Notes: generated by a model from the sequence alone, not told the origin. DNA of 64,000 nt from Ariolimax columbianus (GCA_036924085.1 JAVGWX010000019.1:18229131-18293130), one strand, 5' to 3'. Positions 11,892 through 23,727 are shown, counted from the stretch's first letter. A program made the numbers and translations.

Positions 11892-12740
11892 GGACGGAGT
11901 GAGAGAAAAAGCGATTCCATGAAAACATGAAACGGGAAATGAAACACCAGATTTGAATGGTGCAGAAAAATTCGTCCAAAATGGATTTTTATAACGGACG
12001 GAATAATCTCGACAGGCCGGATGGAACTTAGGGAAATACATACTGAGATATGATTGAAGAGAGACATAATTTGCAGCCAGGGTGACAGGGGAGTAAAAAT
12101 TTATGATCGAAAATCAACAGTTGAACACGAGCGAAGAGATATTTCAAGAAGAATCTAGAAAATTGAAGCTGCTACTCAAGAGCTCCTCGCTTTGTGGGCC
12201 AATATTTGAATACGTGACACAGCGCGCAGGGATACAGGATGGTTTCGCCCTTGACCGTTCACGAGTAGTTGAGAGGAAGTAATACGTTGTTGACAACCGT
12301 GACGTAATATTGGGGACGTGAATGGATGTGTTTTATGTTAGAGCGAAGGCGTGACTGATTTATTTTTTTGGATACAGACAACGAGCGACTGACGAGGGTT
12401 TGGATGGTCGTGGAATTGGTATTCATTGATAGGTTTTTTTTACAAAACATTGTTTTATGTGTTGGTCGCTCTGCATTCTTGTATTAATAAGCGTAGGTGC
12501 AAAAAGTGAATGTTCACATTTATAATATATGTGAAGTATGATAGTAATGATCAAATGACGTTACTTTTATACTAGGAACGTGTTACGATCATGCAAAATA
12601 TACTGACCAACACGTCAACTCACTTTCATGCAGTTTTCTCGCGATACAGACCTGTTTCATGTCAGTCTGGCTAACGATATGGAGTCGAGATTAAAACAAA
12701 CATAAAACAATCGCTTGGGAATCCACCATAATTAGCAACC

Positions 12741-12847
12741 TCAAGATGTCAAGAAAGCTACTGCTGCAGTCCACAATTTAACGTCCGTTTCAGGGCACAC
12801 AAAAGAGTAAAGTTACCAATCGTGGGCATTCAACGGTAACAACAATG
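12741..12847 (+). mobile_element. CAA element, 3' fragment
   Basis: AAGAAAGCTACTGCTGCAGT, then TTAACGTCCGTTTCAGGGCA, CACAAAAGAGTAAAGT and CGTGGGCATTC match the 3' part of the copy at 28690-28761, followed by the CAACAA tail remnant (12838-12846). 5'-truncated. Confidence 0.8.
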
Positions 12848-12889
12848 CACGGACTATAATCTTCTCAGCGACGTGGCACAAGCCATTAA

Positions 12890-12891
<2 letters not shown>

Positions 12892-12952
<61 letters not shown>
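12892..12952. repeat. (AT)n microsatellite
   Basis: About 60 bases of pure AT, followed by ACATACATACACACACACA. Confidence 0.98.
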
Positions 12953-12956
<4 letters not shown>

Positions 12957-14038
12957 CATACATACATACACACACACACATACAATTCTTTTGTATGACT
13001 ACCTACCTTACTTGTGGCACGCCCCCTAATAACAGCTGTCACAGGTTTTTTTGTTCTGGTATATTTGGTTACATTAGTCAGTTTGTGGATAAATGTATGT
13101 GATTTGTATGTATGTTATGCTATGCTATGAATAATCTTGAGCGGATATATACAGCTGTATCTGGTACTCATTCATATGCCTACACTAATATCAAAATTCG
13201 TTGTATTGTCACAGTGTTTGTCCAATTCGGCATAAAGGACCAGTTGCAATTGCCCATCCCGTTGTTTTTCCGTCTACTCAGCTGTAAATGGGTACCTGAC
13301 TTAGTTCCTAAAGACAAGTTAAAGATGAATGGATATTGTACATTGACAGAAAAATCAGTAACACTTTATCCTCGACATCAGTGATTGCTATGATTCGTCT
13401 TTTCGCTCGAAGCGACGCATGGAGACGCCAATACATCCAGTCCCTTTATAGGAAACCATTTTCAACGATTTTACATAATAATGCTGATACACAATTGTTA
13501 AACCACCTTATACACTAGTTGTATACAGTATGTACTGACTTAGAGAGACGGGGAAATATCAAAGAAGTTAAACACCAACATTGCAGCAGTTAATGCACTC
13601 GACTCACTCGCATCCGAGAGTTAAACGAATCATGTTTGACAAACCAAAGTTCACCTTCTGTGTAGCCCTCCATGAACTTTATACATTTAGCGGATGCGTT
13701 AGACATCCAACACGCTTTGGCAGTTGGTTCCAGTACATGCATGTCATCTGGAACCGCACCAATCAGAACCACTTAGTTTCCTCTCGTATATCCCCTTTAC
13801 TAATATACATGATGGTGGTGGAACATGTTTTGACCAGGGGTTGCCAAGTTTTAAACTAATGTCGACATAGTTTAACAAATGTACATGATTCTGCGATGCT
13901 ACTCATGTGCGTATCCTCGTGTGGATGCCGGGGCCCCTTACTGGGAAAGAAAGAATGGGGCACCCGCACATACATTCACGACTTATAGTATATTACAGTT
14001 TTGTCACGCTACTGTTCTGGACTAAAACTGCTGGACTT
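12953..14038. other. mostly unannotated; SINE-like motif at 13273-13312
   Basis: The only recognisable element is TACTCAGCTGTAAATGGGTA at 13275. This motif recurs near several tRNA-derived elements (18868, 21549, and diverged at 51775 and 61240), so a decayed SINE body may lie here. The small ORFs in this interval show no motif. Confidence 0.4.
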
Positions 14039-14590
14039 CAACATTCTAAGCCACATCTTGTACAACATTCTAAGCCACATCTTGTGCAACATTCTAAGCC
14101 ACATCTTGTACAACATTCTAAGCCACATCTTGTACAACATTCTAAGCCCCATCTTGTACAACATTCTAAGCCACATCTTGTACAACATTCTAAGCCACAT
14201 CTTGTACAACATTCTAAGCCACATCTTGTACAACATTCTAAGAACATCTTGTACAACATTCTAAGCCACATCTTGTACAACATTCTAAGCCACATCTTGT
14301 ACAACATTCTAAGCCACATCTTGTACAACATTCTAAGAACATCTTGTACAACATTCTAAGCCACATCGTGTACAACATTCTAAGCCACATCTTGTACAAC
14401 ATCCTAAGCCACATCTTGTACAACATTCTAATTCATATCTTATACAACATTCTAAGCCACATCTTCTACAACATTCTAAGATAAATCTTCTACAACATTC
14501 TAATTCACATCTTGTACAACATTCTAAGCCACATCGTGTACAACATTCTAAGACACATCTTGTACAGCATTCTAAGACATATCTTGTATA
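14039..14590. repeat. 24-bp minisatellite, about 23 units
   Basis: Unit CAACATTCTAAGCCACATCT + TGTA. Some units are 22 bp (AAGAACATC variant), and the last third is more diverged. Because 24 is divisible by three, several frames stay open on both strands (87 to 150 codons), giving repeated QHSKPHLV or ILSHILYN. These ORFs have no other support. Confidence 0.97.
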
Positions 14591-14785
14591 AGGCAGAGTG
14601 GCCAGTTCCTTTCCTCTCTGCTTTCTACTTCTCCATTCGTATGGCGGTACCTATTTACAGTAGAGTTGACAGGGGCGTGAAGTTTGTTGGAGTTAAGCCC
14701 CATAAATTTGCCATGAAAATCGAGTGCTCTACCCCTACACTACTCATACTCTGGTATCGTAAAACGTGACATAAAACAGTGTTGG

Positions 14786-14896
14786 GCTTGTAACGAGCAA
14801 CATCATTGTGTAAAATAAATTGCAACAGAAAACCACTGCACGATTACTCCAAGCGCTCAAGCATAGGCTTTACGAAAGAGACCATCTGTAGTTGTG
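14786..14896 (+). repeat. short dispersed repeat, copy 2 (pair with 2972-3080)
   Basis: GAGCAACATCATTGTGTAAA to AAAGAGACCATCTGTAG; alignable to copy 1 with gaps. Confidence 0.5.
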
Positions 14897-15015
14897 GCCG
14901 TTTCCTCCGACTGGAGATGAAAATCACAATTTATTTTTTGTTTGTTTTTAAACCTGCTTGCATCTTGCCGAATATTTTTCTTCTGGAAGTTTGTTTAGAA
15001 TGATCTACGTGCATA

Positions 15016-15087
15016 CCTCGGAGTCGTGTGAGGGAGTTAGACATTGTTCCACCTCGGAGTCGTGTGAGGGAGTTAGACATTGTTCCA
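15016..15087. repeat. 36-bp perfect tandem duplication
   Basis: CCTCGGAGTCGTGTGAGGGA and the next 16 bases occur twice without a mismatch, so the duplication is young. Confidence 0.95.
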
Positions 15088-15261
15088 CCTCGCTGTAGGG
15101 CAGTGCAAGTCGTCTTAGCAGAATCGCGATTAAGACAATCGAAGTGTCGATCCCCTCCTCGTCGGATAGCTGCTATAATACAACCTTGCAATGTTAGCAC
15201 TTCATTTCTTCACATCTCTTATTGCGTCATGACATTGGTGATTACTTCAAGCATATTTTTG

Positions 15262-15420
15262 GAGCGCCACAAGTGACTGTTTACTGTATATCACTTGGAG
15301 CGTTGCGACACGTCATCACTTACTGTGCATCACTTGGAGCGTCACGACACGTCATCACTTACTGTACATCACTTGGAGCGTCACGACACGTCATCACTTA
15401 CTGTACATCACTTGGAGCGT
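15262..15420. repeat. 39-bp minisatellite, about 4 units, interrupted by a SINE
   Basis: Unit CATCACTTACTGTACATCAC + TTGGAGCGTCACGACACGT. The array stops exactly where GAA-SINE copy B begins (15421), and diverged units resume at 15794-15895 (ATCACTTGCTGCACATCACT and so on). The SINE therefore inserted inside the array. Confidence 0.9.
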
Positions 15421-15793
15421 GGGATCAAGATGCTACAGCGGTCAGCGACCCATAGCTGACTGCTAGCGTCAGGGCCAGCGAACCAGAGCTGCCAAGACCC
15501 TTCTACACCTCCACGCGGTGATCCTGGATAACAGACTGCAGCAGGGTAGACTGGCTAAGATACGGGATCGAAGAGGGAATGCTAACCCAGTACTCAAAAC
15601 ATGCTTGCTGAAGTCGGATGTGTGGACCGAAAGGGGCAAATATCGCAAGTCAAACTGTAAACTACGACACAACGCATTCCGTTCTCTGGACTACATTCTG
15701 CTACTTAAGCCCTTTCATGGTTTGGTAGCGGGATATTGAGAACGAACGCAGAAGAAAAAGAAGAAGAAGAAGAAAAAGAAGAAGAAGAAGAAG
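15421..15793 (+). mobile_element. GAA-SINE copy B, full length with tail
   Basis: Begins with the family 5' end GGGATCAAGATGCT and ends with GAACGAACGCAGAAG followed by about 45 bases of GAA/GAAA tail. It is the best guide to element orientation. GCAGTGGTCAGCG-like A-box sequence is present in most copies (here eroded to ACAGCGGTCAGCG), but I see no clear B-box, so the head's origin is unresolved. The 73-codon ORF 15518-15739 is interrupted in other copies and is not a gene. Confidence 0.9.
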
Positions 15794-16308
15794 ATCACTT
15801 GCTGCACATCACTTAGAGGGTCACGCCACGTGATCACTATCACTTACTGGGCATCTCTTGTGTGGTTACGCGTGATCAATTTCTGCACATAAATGGAAGC
15901 GCCACGTTAAACATAGAGCTGAACAGAACACGCCGTCATAAAAAAATAACAACACTACAATTTAACCAGACAAAGAAAGAAGCCCACGGATGGAAGAGGA
16001 GACTGAAAACGTCAAAGTACTTCCGGTAGAGATAATGTTAGATGAACCAGCTTAATTGAGCTCTCCTGAGCGGAGTTCAACATTACTCTTCAAATTAGTA
16101 ATCGATGAGGAACGATTGTTACAGCCAACGTTCCAATCGCAATTGGAATACGCACGACCAGGTTTTATGGGGTTGGAAAAGTTAGAAAGTGTTGGAAAAG
16201 GACGGAGGTACAATGTACATATCGATAGCCAACCATTAATTCTTTCAACAAGTCAAAGGATAATGACGTCCCATAGCAGCCTATCGTTGATCAGGTGTTA
16301 GATACATC

Positions 16309-16548
16309 ACCGTGGGCTAGTGGGTAAGTGGCACGGTTCACAAATCGAAGGTGCTAGGTTTGATACCCAATCACAGCATCGGCCGTTAACCCGAGGAAGC
16401 AAGCCCTTAGATAATTCAGGAGGAAGCAGAGCCTTACATTCAATGCCTGCCGAAGACATGCACTGAGCTGACAGGCGCAAAATAAAAACATAGTGCAAAG
16501 CACACCGTCTTTTGGGGATAGAGAAACAAGGCGAACGAACACACAATT
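16309..16548 (+). mobile_element. tSINE-A copy, tRNA-derived
   Basis: Head: GGGCTAGTGGGTAAGTGGCA (A-box-like) and GGTTTGATACCC (B-box-like, 16368-16379). Body: GTTAACCCGAGGAAGCAAGC, CAGGAGGAAGCAGA and GACAGGCGCAAAATAAAA. The 3' end GATAGAGAAACAAGGCGAAC is followed by A/T-rich sequence. The same order of blocks occurs on minus at 42281, 49311 and 57783. Confidence 0.85.
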
Positions 16549-17184
16549 ATTTTTTTAAAATTAATAAAAAGACACTTCACCGTACTAGGCTATATCTTGT
16601 CAACAATGCGGTAACCGGTTTCTTTCCTAGTTTTTTTTACTGCAAGCTGGGTGACCATCTACAGCCAGGTCGACTGCAGCGTGCCAATAACTGGAGCTGA
16701 TCCCGGTATCTATGCCATGAATGAGGCGGCTCTACAAAATCTGAAAGCAAACCGTGAAACACGTTCAACCACAGAGTAACTTGGCTTAATCGTTCCTCTT
16801 GTAAGTTTTGGTGCCTTTTAAAATCTAGGCTTGTATATTCTACTGGGTGGAAAAGCTGGCCCTGTGTCTAAGCCCAGGTTGTAACTGCATCTGGTCCGTT
16901 TACAGGAAGCCTGTATCCGAGCTTTTGCGGTGGCAGATTAAAATGGAAACTGTTCTTCACATGACGAGGTAGTCAATATTAAGCATCGCACTCTTTAGTT
17001 GTTATTTATGATATGCTTGGAAGATGACAGTTGTCCTATTCTTTCATCTAGAGCACCACTCAAGCGGCTCCCGATTGCAATCAGCAAAATATATCACGTG
17101 ATGTGGCTAGTTTACTGGAGCGGCCTTAGTGTGTGAGATAGACGATATTAGACCACTGCCACATCAATTTGGCCTAGTCCAAAT

Positions 17185-17702
17185 CGAGAACATGACGTAG
17201 TCCTCATCAACACCATTGAGTAGTGGACATCGAGAACATGACATAGTCCACACCGACAATATGACGTAGTCCATATCAACAAAATGACGTAGTTCACATA
17301 CATCAACAACATGGAGTAGTCCACATACATCAACACTATGGCGTAGTCCGCATCGACAACATGACGTAGTCCACATACATCAACAACATGGAGTAGTCCA
17401 CATACATCAACAATTTGGCGTAGTCCGCATCGACAACATGACGTAGTCCATATCAACAACATGACGTAGTCCATATCAACAACATGACGTAGTCCATATC
17501 AACAACATGACGTAGTCCACATACATCAACAACATGTCGTAGTCCACATACATCAACAATATGACGTAGTCCGCATCGACAACATGACGTATTCCACATC
17601 GACAACATGACGTATTCCACATCAACAACATGACGTATTCCACATCAACAACATGACGTAGTCCACATTGACAACAGCGAGCAGTCCACATCTACAACAT
17701 TG
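17185..17702. repeat. 23-bp minisatellite with longer variants
   Basis: Core unit GACGTAGTCCATATCAACAA + CAT (exact 23-bp steps near 17463-17509). Interspersed units carry an added ACATACATC block or CGCATCGACAAC. Minus-strand ORFs of about 70 to 108 codons here are repeat artefacts. Confidence 0.93.
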
Positions 17703-18894
17703 CGTATCAAACTACGAACAATGTAGTCTAATCTTCGCTAGGAAAGAAGACGCCAGCATAGCACATTCCGTCATTCGCAGAAGCAATACGTCTTCACAGC
17801 GTGGATACGCCTTCTGGATTTAAATAACTCAAGAAACAATACACCAGCTAATGAAGATACAAGGATAAACGAATGAAAATTTAGTTTCCACGAGGATTGG
17901 TAGCGAGAGAAAAGAGCATAACATAACGCGATAAGAAACATATTTTTTTTAAAACTCATTCAGAAACGTTTTCGTACATGGCAGAGGTATAACAGAAAGT
18001 GGGCCCATCTGTTGTTGGTCATTAGTGGGGTGGACTCAGGCTTTATTGTATTGGATCTCAGGTTTTCTTGTAATGAGGGTTGGCCACTTTTCTTGTTTTT
18101 TTTTTCGTTGCCCTACATATCCTAACCCAGTAAGACGTACATATTTACATCTGCGTAAATTGGAGCGTGTCCAGATCCAGGATTGAATTAGGTCACGCTT
18201 ACCGTGAAAATCAAGTGTTATAAACAATTCAGCTATTCAAGGCAGAGAATACTCGGAACAGCAAAAATGGTTTTAAAATATGAGACGGGGGAAGAGAGCG
18301 AGGGTGTCAATTATCCATACGCTCAGCATGTGAAATTTAAGGGGCTGGGAGCACCAGATGAAAAACGAAGACTTCCTTTCGCTTTTTAAAGAAAATTTTT
18401 TTTTTTAAACCATGGTACATGTACATTGAATATGGCGGAGCTATCCTGCCGGCTACGAGTGAATTAGTTTTTAGTCATTTCCGCGCCTCGAGGAGAACAC
18501 GTGCAGAGCCTGTCTCGGTAACTACAAGGCCTTCGTGTTATCCGGCACTCTCGTAGATAGAGCGTTGTTGCTGAGGTTAAACAGATGTTCGTGTATGTCC
18601 TTGACTCTTAAATAAGTAAGTGATAAAAATAAGGTTATGTCTTTACCATAGTTTCTTATGGTAGACAAAGTGGACGCGGTAGTCACGAACTTCGCAAAGA
18701 AGTATACTTCTACTCTCGTAAAATATTACATTTTAACGTAATCAAGAGCTGGGCGTAGGATTGTTAAGCGTTTGTTTCTCTACAGCAAATCCACGAGTTC
18801 AATATTTGGTCCAGCTTACTTCTTGTCTCAGAGGTAACTGGGTTCAATCCCCGACGTCACTCTCTAGTCTACTCAGCTGTAAATGGGGATGTCT
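17703..18894. other. unannotated, ending in a tRNA-like SINE head
   Basis: Nothing recognisable until about 18800-18865. There GTCTCAGAGGTAACTGGGTT runs into a B-box GGTTCAATCCCC (18841-18852), followed by CTCAGCTGTAAATGGGGATG. This looks like a SINE head and body that abut the 46-bp array. Confidence 0.45.
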
Positions 18895-19899
18895 GACTTA
18901 CAGCTAGATATGTAAGACAGCGTGTCAGGGACCTGGTCTTGACTTACAGCTAGATATGTAAGACATCGTGTCAGAGACCTGGTCTTGACTTACAGCTAGA
19001 TATGTAAGACAGCGTGTCAGGGATCTGGTCTTGACTTACAGCTAGATATATAAGACAGCGTGTCAGGGACCTGGTCTTGACTTACAGCTAGATATGTAAG
19101 ACAGCGTGTCAGGGACCTGGTCTTGACTTACAGCTAGATATGTAAGACAGCGTGTCAGAGACCTGGTCTTAACTTACAGCTAGATATGTAAGACAGCGTG
19201 TCAGAGACCTGGTCTTGACTTACAGCTATATATGTAAGACAGCGTGTCAGGGATCTGGTCTTGACTTACAGCTAGATATATAAGACAGCGTGTCAGGGAC
19301 CTGGTCTTGACTTACAGCTAGATATGTAAGACAGCGTGTCAGGGACCTGGTCTTGACTTACAGCTAGATATGTAAGACAGCGTGTCAGGGACCTGGTCTT
19401 GACTTACAGCTAGATATGTAAGACAGCGTGTCAGGGACCTGGTCTTGACTTACAGCTAGATATGTAAGACAGCGTGTCAGGGACCTGGTCTTGACTTACA
19501 GCTAGATATGTAAGACAGCGTGTCAGGGACCTGGTCTTGACTTACAGCTAGATATATAAGACAGCGTGTCAGGGACCTGGTCTTGACTTACAGCTAGATA
19601 TGTAAGACAGCGTGTCAGGGACCTGGTCTTGACTTACAGCTAGATATGTAAGACAGCGTGTCAGGGACCTGGTCTTGACTTACAGCTAGATATGTAAGAC
19701 AGCGTGTCAGGGACCTGGTCTTGAATTACAGCTAAATATGTGCGTGTCAGGGACCTGGTGTTGACTTACAGCTAGATATGAAAGACAGCGTGTCAGGGAC
19801 CTGGTCTTGACTCACAGCTAGATATGTAAGACAGCGTGTCAGGGACCTGGTCTTGACTTACAGCTAAATATGTAAGACAGCGTGTCAGGGACCTGGTCA
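18895..19899. repeat. 46-bp minisatellite, about 22 units
   Basis: Unit GACTTACAGCTAGATATGTA + AGACAGCGTGTCAGGGACCT + GGTCTT at exact 46-bp steps. Units are nearly identical; variants are CAGAGACC, GGATCTGG and ATATATAAG, and one unit near 19735 carries a small deletion. High homogeneity suggests recent expansion or conversion. No long ORF, since 46 is not divisible by three. Confidence 0.98.
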
Positions 19900-20229
19900 C
19901 TCCACCTTATAAAAATGAACATACCCCTAGTACAATGATGTCGCTACACTTTATCGTCGACAGCAATGACTATATTTGCCAGTATAATTTGTTCCATGAA
20001 TACCCACATTTTCTAAGTTGCATTGTATGGTTTCTTTATTTGTTTGTTCCTTGTGTGTTTATGAAATAACTTAGAGTTGGCACAATAGTTAAAACGATTA
20101 ACTCTCGTGGCAAAGAGGCCAGGATATTATATGCACGTATACTTGCGCCTTAATTCCACTCAAACAGAAGACATATATATTTTAAGCACCAGATTTGATA
20201 CATTGTCGTCACAGAATATTCCACCTTTT

Positions 20230-20589
20230 CTTCTTCTTCTTCTTCGTTCGTTCTCAATCTCCCGCTACGAAACCCTGAAAGGGTTTAAGTAGCAGAATGT
20301 AGTCCAGAGAACGGAATGCGTTGTGTCGTAGTTTACAGCTTGACTGCGATATTTGCACCTTTCGGTCCAACACATCCGACTTCAGCAAGCATTTTTTGAG
20401 TACCGGGTTAGCATTCCCTCTTCGATCCGTTCTCCTTAGCCAGTCTGCCCTGTTGGAGCCTGTTATCCAGGATCACCGCGTGGAGGTGTAGAAGGGTCTT
20501 AGCAGCTCTGGTTCGCTGGCCCTGACGCTAGCAGTCAGCTATGGGTCGCTGACCACTGCAGCTCATGCGCTGCTCAGCATCTTGATCCC
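20230..20589 (-). mobile_element. GAA-SINE copy C, full length with 12-bp TSD
   Basis: Flanked by a perfect 12-bp direct repeat ATTCCACCTTTT (20218-20229 and 20590-20601). This fixes the element's exact ends: 5' GGGATCAAGATGC, 3' GAACGAACGAAG plus a GAA tail. It is the reference copy for the family, about 345 bases plus tail. The TSD and tail show target-primed reverse transcription. Confidence 0.95.
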
Positions 20590-20761
20590 ATTCCACCTTT
20601 TAACTGTTTGGGGTGTCAAACAGTCTGTTATAATAGATGATAATGTATGTTTCATCTTCTGCTTACTATCATCGTCGTAGCAATGAATTTCGTGGGATTA
20701 GGGTTAGGATTAGGATTAGCATATGTTCTACACTCCTATATTTATATAAGCCTTACATATT

Positions 20762-21398
20762 TGCAACCCTACATTACGTCTCCAAAAGCTGGACTGTATA
20801 CTCTGGACATGCAAGGAGGTTAAACCACTTCCACACAGGTTGGCTGAGGTGAATATTCCACATCCGATGGCAAGATCGTGTCACTGACATCGAGGTTCTC
20901 CCGAGGGCTAACATGCCCAGCATCCATGCACTGTTAGAAAAAGCACGACTAGGATGGGCCGGACACCTCGTCCGTATGTCAGACGAGCGACTCCCAAAGA
21001 AGCTTCTCTACGGCGAGCTGAGAGAGAGAGGGCGCCCAAAGAAACGATTCAAAGACGGTCTGAGGGACTCACTGAAAAGTTGCCAGATAGACACCGACAC
21101 CTGGGAATGTCTTGTGCAAAACATATCTGACTGGAGAAACGCAGTCAAAGCAGGTGTAGCTACCAGCGAAGACCACCGTGTTGTTAAAGTCCAGAGCAGA
21201 CGCGAGACCCGGAAATCACGAACAGCGGTAACACCAACATCTTTATCAGACCTTGTGTGCCATTTATGCAGCAGATGTTTTCGTGCCCGTATTGGTCTAT
21301 TCAGCCACATGCGCACCCACATCTAACAGGAAAATCTGTGACAAGGATGATGTCGGCGGCCCTCATCGACAACGATGGACAGCGATTATTATTATTAC
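20762..21398 (+). pseudogene. LINE C-terminus with terminal C2H2 zinc finger
   Basis: Reads SKSWTVYSGHARRLNHFHTG WLR, a TGA at 20850-20852 (probably a mutated CGA), then IFHIRWQDRVTDIEVLPRAN. The open part 20913-21326 (137 codons) contains ARLGWAGHLVRMSDERLPKK, RGRPKKRFKDGLRDSLKS and a C-terminal finger CHLCSRCFRARIGLFSHMRT + H (C-x2-C-x12-H-x3-H). This is the classic tail of a common animal LINE RT. The 3' end is GCGATTATTATTATTACTT, an ATT-type tail. 5'-truncated with one stop; otherwise young. Confidence 0.9.
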
Positions 21399-21850
21399 TT
21401 ATTTATTTAAAATAAAATTATATCAACCTGTCCTCCCTTCAACCCCAACTGGAATGTCCCGTTACTACATCAGCTGTCAGATGGGAACTCAGGGAATTCT
21501 GTTTTGGGGTGAATTAAGATAAAAGTACAGAGGCATGCTCATTCTACCTCGCTGTAAATGGGTAGCATACATGAGAGAGCTGGGTATCATATTTACCAGA
21601 GTAGCTGAGCGACCAAAAGACCAAGGGGACGATAGTAGAGATATTTAGAGAGTAAAACAGAAAGGCGGGGGGGGGGGGGGCGTTGCTTTTCCCCCCCATC
21701 GAATTCAGGTTATCCTACAGTTAAGGTTTTGTTTCAGCCAGAATTTAGACAAGGCCCTAAGCCAATGGTTATGAACATTCTCGAAATCAGACCCCCACTG
21801 ATTTATCAAATATGTCCTAACACCTTAGCCGGACCTTCGGAATCGATATG

Positions 21851-22205
21851 GCTTCAGTGGCTTCGTTCGTTTTCAATCTCCCGCTACCAAACCGCGAAAG
21901 TGCTCAAGTAGCAGAATGTAGTCCAGAGAACGGAAAGCCTTGTAGTTTACAGCTTGAGTGCGATATTTGCACCGTTCGACCCAACACATCCGACTTCAAC
22001 AAGCATTTTTTTAAATACCGGGTTAGCATTCCCTCTTCGATCCCGTCTCCTTAGCCAGTCTGTCCTACTGCAGCCTGTTATCCAGGATCACCGCGTGGAG
22101 GTGTAGAAGGGTCTTGGCAGCTATTGTTCGCTGGCCCTGGCGCTAGCAGTCAGCTATGGGTCGCTGACCACTGCAGCTCATGCGCTGCTCAGCATCTTGG
22201 TCCGA
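21851..22205 (-). mobile_element. GAA-SINE copy D
   Basis: Matches copy C throughout; the 5' end is GGACCAAGATGC (two changes). The tail is not GAA but GAAGCCACTGAAGCC (as read on minus), close to the GAAGCC tails of copies E and F. A short CGATAT flanks both ends, too short to be decisive as a TSD. LINE-RH copy 1 begins 15 bases downstream. Confidence 0.9.
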
Positions 22206-22220
22206 TATCATCCTTAATCG

Positions 22221-22906
22221 AACACTGTTAGTGGCAACTGGAACATTTTCAAACAATTTCGGAGCGGAGGCAGAGGCACTGAAGGCTGCAGTAGAAGCAA
22301 TGACAGCCAGATAGTCCTGTTTACAGATGCCCTGTCCGTGGTTACAGCACTAAAAACCCAGAAAAATACAGAACTTAATGATTTTGAGCAGTACTCTGTC
22401 AACTATGCCAGCAGTCCGCGCCAAAAAAGAGTAGTGGTACAGTGGGTTCCATCCCGCTGTAACATTCAAAGCAACGAGGAGGAAGACAGCCTGGCCAAAG
22501 AAGGTGCAAGACTACCAAAACCAAATTCTCAAAAGGTTTATTAGGGCCAGATACATGGCCAAATGGGAAACAGAACATACTGGTTGATGTCTATTACCAG
22601 TTGAACAGAAAAGAGCAGGTCGTGATCTTCAGACTCCGCACAGGCCACAACAGACTGAGGTACCATCTATTCAATAAATTAAAGATAGATGGCATTGACG
22701 AATGCACCTGTGGTACAGGAAAAATGACCGCTGAATATCTGCTGCAAAATTGCCCAACACACGAGGACCAGAGAAAGCACATGTGGCCATCACCAGTGCC
22801 AACACCAGGCAAGCTCTATGGCAGTGTCGACTGCCTCGGGATGACAGCTGCTTTCTTCGAACAAATTTAAGTTGACGTCTGACAGCGTACGAAGAAGAAG
22901 ACGACG
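22221..22906 (+). mobile_element. LINE-RH copy 1, 5'-truncated, 11-bp TSD
   Basis: Flanked by ATCCTTAATCG at 22210-22220 and 22907-22917. Carries the C-terminal half of an RNase H domain: AEAEALKAAVEAM, IVLFTDALSVVTALK, and VVVQWVPSRCNIQSNEEEDS. After frameshifts comes an open stretch at 22601-22870: REQ-like KEQVVIFRLRTGHNRLRYHL and the knuckle CTCGTGKMTAEYLLQNC. Ends TCTGACAGCGTACGAAGAAG. The first catalytic Asp (YTDGS) is outside the truncated copy. Multiple disruptions; dead. Confidence 0.93.
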
Positions 22907-22917
22907 ATCCTTAATCG

Positions 22918-23632
22918 TGCTAGATGTCATTATGACTTCAACAGATACCGAAAGTCTTACTTTTCACGCGGATAGCCAGCCATCTCCACATCCATCGAAG
23001 GTGTACTGCAATGGATACGTGGAAAGCTATTAACAGTTTAATTTATTGTACATCTCTATATCCATCGATTGTCGGCTGCAATGAATCTACAGCGTCTACT
23101 GTCTCTGGCTTTGATGGTTCAATATACGTGTCCATCTTTTGATGTTATCCTACAGCGCTGTTTGCCTTGCAAAGTTTACCTTTTCACTTTTCCTTCCAGT
23201 TTTGTTTTTATCAAGGTGTAACATCGTCTAAGGTGACTCAAAGTGTTACATATTCTAATGTGAGCAAAATATCTTTATTGTCTGACTCTAATTTCGTTCA
23301 TCAATTCTCTCAGTGCACCCATTTCTCCAATTTCGTTTCTTTGTTTTTTTAAAAATTCCAGGAGATGTGCGTCATTCTTCTACATCATACATATCCAGAA
23401 TTGTCAAACGTATCAATTTTCTTCTCCAACTGTTTGTCCATTGTCAATGTTTATACACCATGCAGTAAAGTCCAGTATACATAACACATGAACAGTCTCA
23501 CCTTTACACATGAAAGAAATTCATTATGATGTTATCATTCTTATTGATAAAAAAAAAGAAGAAGCAAATAAGCAAATGTTCAGAGATCGAGTCCAAATAC
23601 TTCCATTATATGGTCACATAAACCCAAGGGAC
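22918..23632. other. unannotated; short motif shared with 39818-39878
   Basis: At 23068-23130 ATCGATTGTCGGCTGCAATG and CTACTGTCTCT resemble ATCGAAGGTCGGTTGCAATA and TACTCTATCTCT at 39818. The similarity is short. Nothing else recognised. Confidence 0.3.
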
Positions 23633-23727
23633 GTGGTTGTTGTTTTACTGTTGCTGCTTCTGTTGTTGTTTCATGCCCACAATGAGTAGGTTAACTCTTT
23701 TGTACGCCCTGAAAAGTACGTCACCGT
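23633..23727 (-). mobile_element. CAA element, 3' fragment
   Basis: CCACAATGAGTAGGTTAACT and TTTTGTACGCCCTGAAAAG match the 3' end of the family read backwards. They are preceded by TTGTTGTT runs, which are the reversed CAA tail (23636-23672). Followed by CT and C runs (23731-23757). Confidence 0.75.

Noticed and set aside
13907..14426. Repeat-protein ORFs on both strands (QHSKPHLV, WLRMLYKM)
   Set aside because: 24-bp array artefact.
14039..14590. CRISPR-like array of short repeats
   Set aside because: Units abut with no unique spacers, and the context is eukaryotic. The same applies to the 32-, 36- and 46-bp arrays.
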